From Hevea brasiliensis (Eukaryota > Streptophyta > Magnoliopsida > Malpighiales > Euphorbiaceae), in assembly GCF_030052815.1 (NCBI RefSeq), contig NC_079493.1, positions 59,935,191-59,999,190 on the forward strand: a stretch of DNA of 64,000 bases, given 5' to 3'. Position 1 is the first letter of the stretch. Each line of letters begins with the position of its first letter. A model generated the notes under the pieces. That model was not told where the DNA came from. It worked only from the letters and a program-made list of their open reading frames with translations, and made no database searches. Both the position numbers and the translations under genes were made by a program. This document shows, one piece after another, positions 56,986 through 64,000 of the stretch.

Positions 56986-59182
56986 TGTGACATCCCTTAC
57001 CCGTCTACATGTAGCCGAGTAAGATATGCCACACAGTGTACCGAAACAACATATTTTATTTCAATTATTTTTATCCTTCCTTATTTTATTTCTTCATAGT
57101 TATGAAGAGCAATTGTGAAATTTAACTCATTTAAGTCATTTATTGAAATTATAAATTTATTTGAGGTTTCGAAAATTTTATAGAAAATCTGTCAGAGTAC
57201 CGACTAAAAATGGAGAAAACAGTTCTTCGGAACTTGTGAAAAACACTTCCAAAACATTCATTCATATTCTCAAACTCAAATAACCATCAACATGGTCTCA
57301 ACAATTTTCAACAATCACAACCATCTCAAGTTTTCAACATAAATCCATAATTTCATTTAGATCAAAATCAAATTTAATTTCATGAAGATATTCTCAAACT
57401 ATATTAATTAATGAAATTTTACAAAATATGTACATCAACATATGATTACATAAAATTACTATTTACATGAGTTCATAATTTACAAATCACAAACTACCAC
57501 CCATTACAAAATGCAAAAACAAAATTTCAAAAGGGACCTAAAGGTCCTACCACTGATGCACTGCAGATGAGAAGTGACTCTGACTCTATGTAGATCTGTG
57601 ACCTCACCCAGTCTGTGGTCTGCTGGGCTCTCTGTCTGTCTCTCCAGAACCTACGCATGGCAAAAAGTGAAGCGCTAAAAAATAATGCTTAGTGGTGGCA
57701 ATAATAAAATAAAAAGAACTAAAAGAAAAATAAATATACAGTGTGTATATTGATGTCTGATGCAGACAAATTTTTGATAATTATTTGTAGTCTTATTCAT
57801 TTAGTACTTGTTATATCCATTATTTCATTAAATTTATCAACTTTCATTTTAGGTTGCCCAAGTAACCTATACTAGATGACTGGACTGGATAAAAGTATAA
57901 ACTGGCACTGGGTACCAAGTACCTTAGGCCGTCACACTATCGGTCATATATGTATCTCCCGGTGTGCAACAGAACAACTAATAAGCTGTGATAACATTAG
58001 ACACAAAGCCAAGTATCATCATAATATCAGAATGGCTAAAAGCCATAAAATCACAAAATGGCATAATGCCATGTATAGTACTGCTAACTAAATCCTATTG
58101 GCATGCCAACCTATCCAAACCAATCTTACTAGGTGTACTAGGGCACATTACCAAGTTATTGATTGAATTTTCATGCTTTACAAGTAAGGTTACTATTCAT
58201 TTTACTATTTAGGTCAAATTATTGACTTTCCAATGCATAATAGCTACATAAGTCCTAATCACATAAATTTACCACATTTTGGTTCCCAAAAGTGTTGGCA
58301 TTAGTTGCCAATCCATACTTCTAACCAATGGTGAATAAATAAAAAATTTCAGTTTTAAGTGCTAGAATTCACTGTTCCACTAGACCATTCTACAGTGAGA
58401 ATTTGGCCAAATGTTCTTCATCAAAGTTGTTCCTTATTGTGTCTAGTTACATTTCTTTTTTTGAATCACTACATTTGGAGTTTTGTATCTCAAGTTATGG
58501 CCTAAAAACCATAACTGGCCGGATTGCAATTTTTCTAGAAATTCTGGGCAGAATCAATTTTGCAGTTTTTGTACACTGATTACAGGTTAGTTTTTGGATA
58601 TATTGTGGTTAAAATTTGGGTTTGTTTTCTTCAGGAAAGTTGTAGGGCTCTCAGCTTTCTACTGGTAAAAATTCAGGTCAATTGGACCTTTCTACACTAA
58701 GTTATTACTAAATGAATGAACACTATTCATTTAGTCATTTTCCAGGGACTTCATATTGGTCACCCGGATTAGGGTAGTTTTTAGGTCAACTTAGTTTAGT
58801 TTTCTGGGCAGGGTTGTGCCATTATGTGTCTAGTTTCATGTCCAATTAGCCTTGCACCAATTAAACCTACACAACTCTAGTTATAGCTGCCCAAAGCTGC
58901 TAGACTCACACCTTGTCCTGTAGGTCACCAAGGGCAGCATGCCTAACCTCAATTCCATTGTCTTAAATCACTTCAATTCCTCCTCACATATAGTCAAATA
59001 GTCACTAATTGACCATTACAATGTTCATATACCATTACATGAGCAAACCCTAATTTTGTTCAAGTCTCCAAGTTCTCAAAGTTCAATTTATGTATTAAAC
59101 TGACAATTTCAACTTATATCATGTCCTTAAACATGAATTGAGTGAGAGGGAGAATAAATTGGGCACTAACCTTGATTTAGCT
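56986..59182 (-). repeat. 5' LTR of element 1 (family B), interrupted
   Basis: It starts TGTGACATCCCTTACCCG and matches the 3' LTR pieces 4699-5779 and 9831-10970 in order. The match stops at 59182, where a family E LTR is inserted; the rest lies outside the window. Confidence 0.87.
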
Positions 59183-62110
59183 TGTCACACCTTATCCCTT
59201 GTAAGGCATGACATGTTCCTGTAGCATACCTAATGAATCACCAAACTCCACCTACCGATAACCCATTGGTTACGCTACAAAGGATTTTAAAACAAACCAT
59301 AGCTTTTTATCTTATCAAGTCTTTTGCGGAAAACTGTATGAGAATAGTTAAAATTCCATGTAAACATTCATTGAAAATAATGATAGACTAAATATTGCAA
59401 AAGTTACATTTTCATAAGTCTCAAAGTAAAATACAAAATAGTTACAAACTCAAAATGTGATAGCAATGCAATGCTTTTAAATACAAACTGCTCAATGTCC
59501 GTACATCCATACATATAGGTAAAAAATACATCCAAAGGAATCATAAGGGTATACCTAACGTAAATACCCACAAACAATTCCAAAATGCTGCTTTCAAGTC
59601 TCTCACTTGGCAGCTTTCTCCTTTCCCTTACCTGAGACAGCATAAAGAAGCTATCGGTGAGTATATCACTCAGTGGTGCACAACTAATAACTATAAAACT
59701 TAAGGTAAAACACAATTTGTCAAAGCATAATAAATCACATTTTTCTTTAGCATGAAAACTTCACAATAGTTCTAAGTCCATAAGAGCCATTTGTTGGAGT
59801 AACATTTCAATGAGAAATCACACTTCATAAATCACAATTCACAAAGCGCTAGTGTTGCCAACATCAACACACAGTTCAGGCCATGACACAAAATTTCATG
59901 ATCAGTGCCGTATTGTACACCACGACAAAGCAATCTAAACCTCACTAACCGTTATTAATGAGGGAAGGGCTAGCTAGCTAATGAGTACTCATGTAGTCCT
60001 ACCTCACTAACCGTTATTAATGAGAGACATAATCAATATCAATTATCAACCCCAAGTAGCCGTTACTACTAGAGAGTTCCGAAAGAGACTGTCATGCTAA
60101 CTATGGTTTCAAAACAGTTTCAAAAAAATTTTCCACTCAACAATCACGTTTATAAACCAATAAACACATTTAAATTCATGTAATATCCATATAAAGGTGG
60201 CAACACTCAAATTTATCAAATGCAAGAGAAAAACCATATTTCAGTCAAAGTAAACTTGTTCAAAGCAAACTCATTCAAATAAACACATTCCAAACAATTT
60301 ACAATTTTAAAAACAAAGAAAAGGTTAGTTGTGCACAAACCTTCAACAATTCTCCTTCCTTGTTACCTACTTCTCCTTGTCCATTCCAACTTCTTTTTCT
60401 ACTGAAAATACACAAATAGAATACCTCAATACCAATCTCAATTGCTGCCAAGAACTCATTACATGCATGTCTAATGCATCCCAAGTTAACTTTGAAAATT
60501 TTAGAATATTTTGGTTTTGGGACAGCTTGGTGCCCCAATTTTTGAACCGAATTTATACCTAGTTTCGATCATATTTGGCGAGGTGTTCTTCATGAAAATT
60601 GTTTATTTAGGTCTTAACTTTATTTTCATTTTTGAATCGCCTAATTTGGAGCTGTATAGCTCAAGTTATGCCCAAAACACGATTACTATTCACGTCACTG
60701 TTCATGCTGCAGATTTAGTTCTGGTAGATTTATCGATCCAACTTCGTTCAGCAATTTGATTAAGTTAAGTCCATAATTTGGTCTAATATTCTTCATATGA
60801 AATGTTCTACTATGTCTTAGTTTTCCATCGGTTCAAGAATCGCCTAAATCGGACTTTTCTAGAGAGAGTTATAGCCTTGCAAAAATTACTGTTCATTTGG
60901 TCAATTTTAGGTGCCCAGATTCTAGTAGATTCGGTGACCCAAATTCGTTTTGCAATTTGATTGAGTTAAGTTCATAATTTGGCCTAATATTCTTCATATG
61001 AAATGTTCTACTATATCTTAGGTTTACATCGGTTTAAGAATTACCTAAATTAGTGTTTTCTAGAGAGAGTTATGGCTATTTAAACTTTACTGTTCACGTG
61101 TATAATTCTGCAGGTTCCAGAATTTTATCTCCCATTTCAAGGCTCATTCGGGTAGCTTAAGGTCATTTTCGGGGCAAGGTATCTTCATAAAAATTCTAGC
61201 CCTATGTCTTAAGTTTCATTTCCAATTGGTTTCACACCAATTGGAGTTGTGTAGCTTAAGTTATGGGCTTCCAAACACACTGACATCAGTGTGCAAAATT
61301 CTGCCCTAAGTTCAATTTTTTATTTCTTCAATTACTTCCATTAACCAATATCAATTCACATTTAATTAAACCAAAATGACTATAATTTAGCATTGACACA
61401 TCAATGGCACTTCCTAGCACAAACCCCACAATTTTCAAACACCAAAGTTTGTAATTTTCCCTAATCCTACCATTTCATTACTTCCATTCATCAACCCAAT
61501 GTCAATTCAAACTAAATAAATCTCAAATGATCATAATTTAACACTACACACACCAACTTCACTCTCTAACACCAAAACCCAATTTCTCCATGAACCCTAA
61601 TCTTTCATAATTTAATTTATGCAATCCCATGAAATCTTACTACTTCCAATCATGCATACTACTTCACTTTAACTTAGATTTATCATCAATTTAACTAAAA
61701 ATGCATCAAACTCTAATTTTTCTACCATTTGCCCAAAACCCTAGTTTAGGTTCCATACATATTTTCTTTCATTTTCTTATGAAATTTCATCATAAATTAA
61801 CTTCATTTCAAGCTTATACAACTAATCTAACATGAAAAGAAACTTACCTCTTGTTGATTTCTTTTCAACTTCACTTTTCTTCCAATTCTTGTTCTCCTTG
61901 CTTTTAATCTCTCAGTCAAAGATCTCTTTGATGTTTTCTTTTAGTGAGCTATGGAATTTATGAAGGGAATTTAAGGGAATTAAAACTTGGGAGGGGAAAT
62001 CAATGAGGGGAAGAAGTGAAAGAAGAAGAGAAAAAGAGAGAGAGAGGAAGAGAGAGGAGAGGGTGGTGGCTTCTTATAAAAAAAAAGAAATGAAGAAGAC
62101 ATTTGTCTTC

Positions 62111-62159
<49 letters not shown>

Positions 62160-62199
62160 GAAAAAGAGAGAGAGAGGAAGAGAGAGGAGAGGGTGGTGG
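59183..62199 (-). mobile_element. Family E LTR, interrupted at its right side
   Basis: It starts TGTCACACCTTATCCCTTG; the first 60 bp resemble families A and C, and the rest diverges. Four degenerate repeats are marked by TTCTTCAT-like sequence near 60586, 60789, 60990 and 61181. The stem TGAGT-ATATC-ACTCA at 59658-59672 is followed by GTGGTGCACAAC. The right end is hidden behind the family A insertion at 62200, so whether it is solo or part of a full element is unknown. Confidence 0.75.
62030..62199. repeat. 40-bp direct duplication around an (AT)n microsatellite
   Basis: A purine-rich 40-bp sequence at 62030-62069 recurs exactly at 62160-62199, 130 bp apart, with an (AT)n run at about 62116-62159 between them. 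The second copy ends at the family A LTR boundary. Confidence 0.9.
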
Positions 62200-64000
62200 T
62201 GTCACACCTTACCCCTCTGTAAGGCATAACATGATCCCGTAGAATACCTAATGAACTACCGAACTTCACCTACCGATAACTCATTAAGTACCCTACAAGG
62301 GATTTTAAAACAATTTTCTTATCTTTGACAAGTGGTGAGCATTTCAAATAAGTATTTAAAACATTTAGTTGAAATTAAAACTAATTAATATTTTTGGCCA
62401 TTTTAGTTTTCCGTAAATTTTATAAAAATTTTAACAGAGTTTCCTCAGATTTTGAGAAAACCGCTCTTCAATACTGTAAAAGCTCTTCTAATAGTTTTTC
62501 TCAACCACTACTTCAATTTCAAACTCAATCTCAATCAATTTCTCAAATTCACAAGTTCAATAATTTCTTCAAAATACTGTCCATCAATATCATTTATTCA
62601 TATTCCATTCAAGATAAACAATTTATATATTCATCATACTAAAATTTACATTCAGGAAGTCCAAACTAAAATTTATTACAACTTTTATACAAACTTTGTA
62701 CAAGCTGCTCAAGACCCATGTACATGTCCATACATTTATGTGCAATATATACATCAAAAGAAATATTTACAGTTAGGGTATAAATAATACACGAATACTT
62801 AAATCTGATGACTTCACACACCTCAAGCCTCACCACGCTTCCTCTAATCTCTCAGATCTGATAAAGAATAAAGCTATCACGAGTACTAAGACTCAGTGGT
62901 GCACAATATACTAAAATAATCTTTATGCAAAACTTAAAGCACATTCATTCAAAAATTTGGCTAAACATGAAAATTAAATACAATCATGCATTGTAAGGTT
63001 TAACATGTAAACCAAGTTCGTTTCAAAGTATCAAAACACATTTCATAAAACCCACAGTTAGATCACGCCATTCGAAACAAATAGAATCTCAATAGCCAGA
63101 GGCTAAAGAGAAATCACATGAATCTCAATAGCCAGAGGCTAAAGAGAAATCATATCATAGGCTAGCTAGCTCAAATATATGGATATCCATTCACATCCTC
63201 TTCTACCGCACACCTCAACACTTCTCCAGAGAAGGAATCAAAATTGAACTAATTACCCCCACTAGTCGTAAGTGAGGTGTTCAAATATGTGGTCATGACA
63301 TCGTGGTTTCAAAACTTATCTTAACAATTTGCTAAACATTGTCTTTTCAAATATACATAATAACTTTCAACAGTTTACATCAAACATCATAAGAATGCCA
63401 TAATCCAATATTTCATATTATTCAAAACGATATGCAAAAGATGATTATAAAAGTATATGTTGTGCACAAACCTCAAACGAGTCGCTGTTGGCCTTGACTC
63501 GACTCCTGTTCTGTCCCGTATTCTTTCCACTGAAACACGAAATTTTCTAATGTTTCAGTACTAAAACTTAAAATAAATCCAAAATAAACTTAGCTTCACA
63601 TTTACCTAGCTCTAACGTGTTAAATTCGACGTTCTCGAAATTTTGTGTTTCGGGTTACTATTCACTGCACTATTCAAGTCAAATTATTGACTTTCTAAGG
63701 CTTAATAGGTATGGGAACTCCAACTTCACCCACATACCACATTTTGGTCACCAAACTTGTTGGTTTTGGTCATTTGTTTAAATCTTAGGTCATTTTGGCA
63801 AAATTGCCAATTTTCGCTTTTGTTCTCCGGTTGCACTATTCCATTGGTCGATCTACTGTTGGAATTTGACAAAACTTCCTTCATAGAAAATGTTCCTTAT
63901 TGTCTTAAGTGTATTCTCATTTTTGGATCACCTCAATCGGAGTTTTGTAGCTCAAGTTATGGCCAAAATAAGTTTACTGTTCACGTGCACTGTTCATGCT
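62200..64000 (-). mobile_element. Family A LTR, runs off the right edge
   Basis: It starts TGTCACACCTTACCCC and matches the first 1.8 kb of the family A LTRs at 12291 and 35460. It contains a short local duplication near 63080-63150 (GAATCTCAATAGCCAGAGGC twice). Its other end and any internal region are outside the window. Confidence 0.85.

Larger units (their letters stand above)
4699..62199 (-). mobile_element. Element 1: outer Tekay/Del-type Ty3/gypsy chromovirus, heavily interrupted
   Basis: The pieces at 4699-5779, 9831-12290, 16015-16350, 24199-25623, 50841-52225 and 55878-59182 join, on the minus strand, into one element: 5' LTR, PBS, gag, protease, RT, RNase H, integrase, chromodomain, PPT, 3' LTR. 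Each break coincides with a nested element, and four breaks have exact 5-bp duplications. The 5' LTR leaves the window behind a family E insertion, so the true right end is not seen. The chromodomain, iMet-type PBS and LTRs of about 3.1 kb suggest the Tekay/Del clade. All coding pieces carry stops or shifts. Confidence 0.8.

Noticed and set aside
62003..62242. 79-codon plus-strand frame of Arg/Glu and Tyr/Ile runs
   Set aside because: Produced by translation of GA-rich and (AT)n simple sequence across an insertion boundary.

Overview
This is plant nuclear DNA from a eudicot. The AT-rich intergenic sequence, a spliced plant-type gene at the left edge and deeply nested Ty3/gypsy LTR retrotransposons all point that way. 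A Euphorbiaceae tree such as Hevea would fit the long-LTR chromovirus load, but that is a weak guess from memory. There is no bacterial gene, tRNA/rRNA gene or CRISPR array.

Layout. 1-2010: the 5' part of one host gene on the minus strand, the first exon (about 542 codons, AT-hook-like repeats) and the start of exon 2 of a KDM3/JMJ25-type histone lysine demethylase; the gene runs off the left edge. 2041-4443: AT-rich intergenic DNA with a palindromic GCGACA repeat cluster, a decayed 3' end of a LINE (RNase H domain plus A-rich tail) and a GA microsatellite. 4444-4698: an LTR fragment in plus orientation.

4699 to the right edge: one old chromodomain Ty3/gypsy element ('element 1', minus strand, LTR family B) split into pieces by later insertions. 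Its parts are the 3' LTR (4699-11818), integrase C-terminus and chromodomain (11819-12290), integrase middle (16015-16350), integrase/RNase H (24199-25623), RT/protease/gag knuckle (50841-52225), gag (55878-56860), PBS (56969-56980) and 5' LTR (from 56986). Inserted into it are a family C solo LTR (5780-9830), a family A solo LTR (12291-16014), a complete CRM-like element D with 820-bp LTRs (16351-24198), a family A element ('element 2', 25624-35459) that itself carries a family B solo LTR and abuts a second family A element ('element 3', 35460-50840), a family C solo LTR (52226-55877) and a family E LTR (59183-62199) broken by a family A LTR (62200-64000). Element 3 in turn carries a hAT-type MITE (40583-41109) and a family C solo LTR (42854-46634). 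Seven insertions are bounded by target-site duplications readable at both ends: CATAA, TTATA, CAATT, GGACT, TTAAA, CCTTA and an 8-bp one for the MITE.

No element is coding-competent: every polyprotein has stops, frameshifts, tandem duplications or insertions. The signal most worth a second look is in the long LTRs. Families A, B and C all carry, 170-177 bp from the LTR 5' end, a module resembling the internal promoter (box A and box C) of plant 5S rRNA genes. They also share a stem-loop whose arms differ between families but still pair, and degenerate repeats of about 190 bp. Element D is notable because its pol frame runs through the polypurine tract and ends 127 bp inside the 3' LTR.
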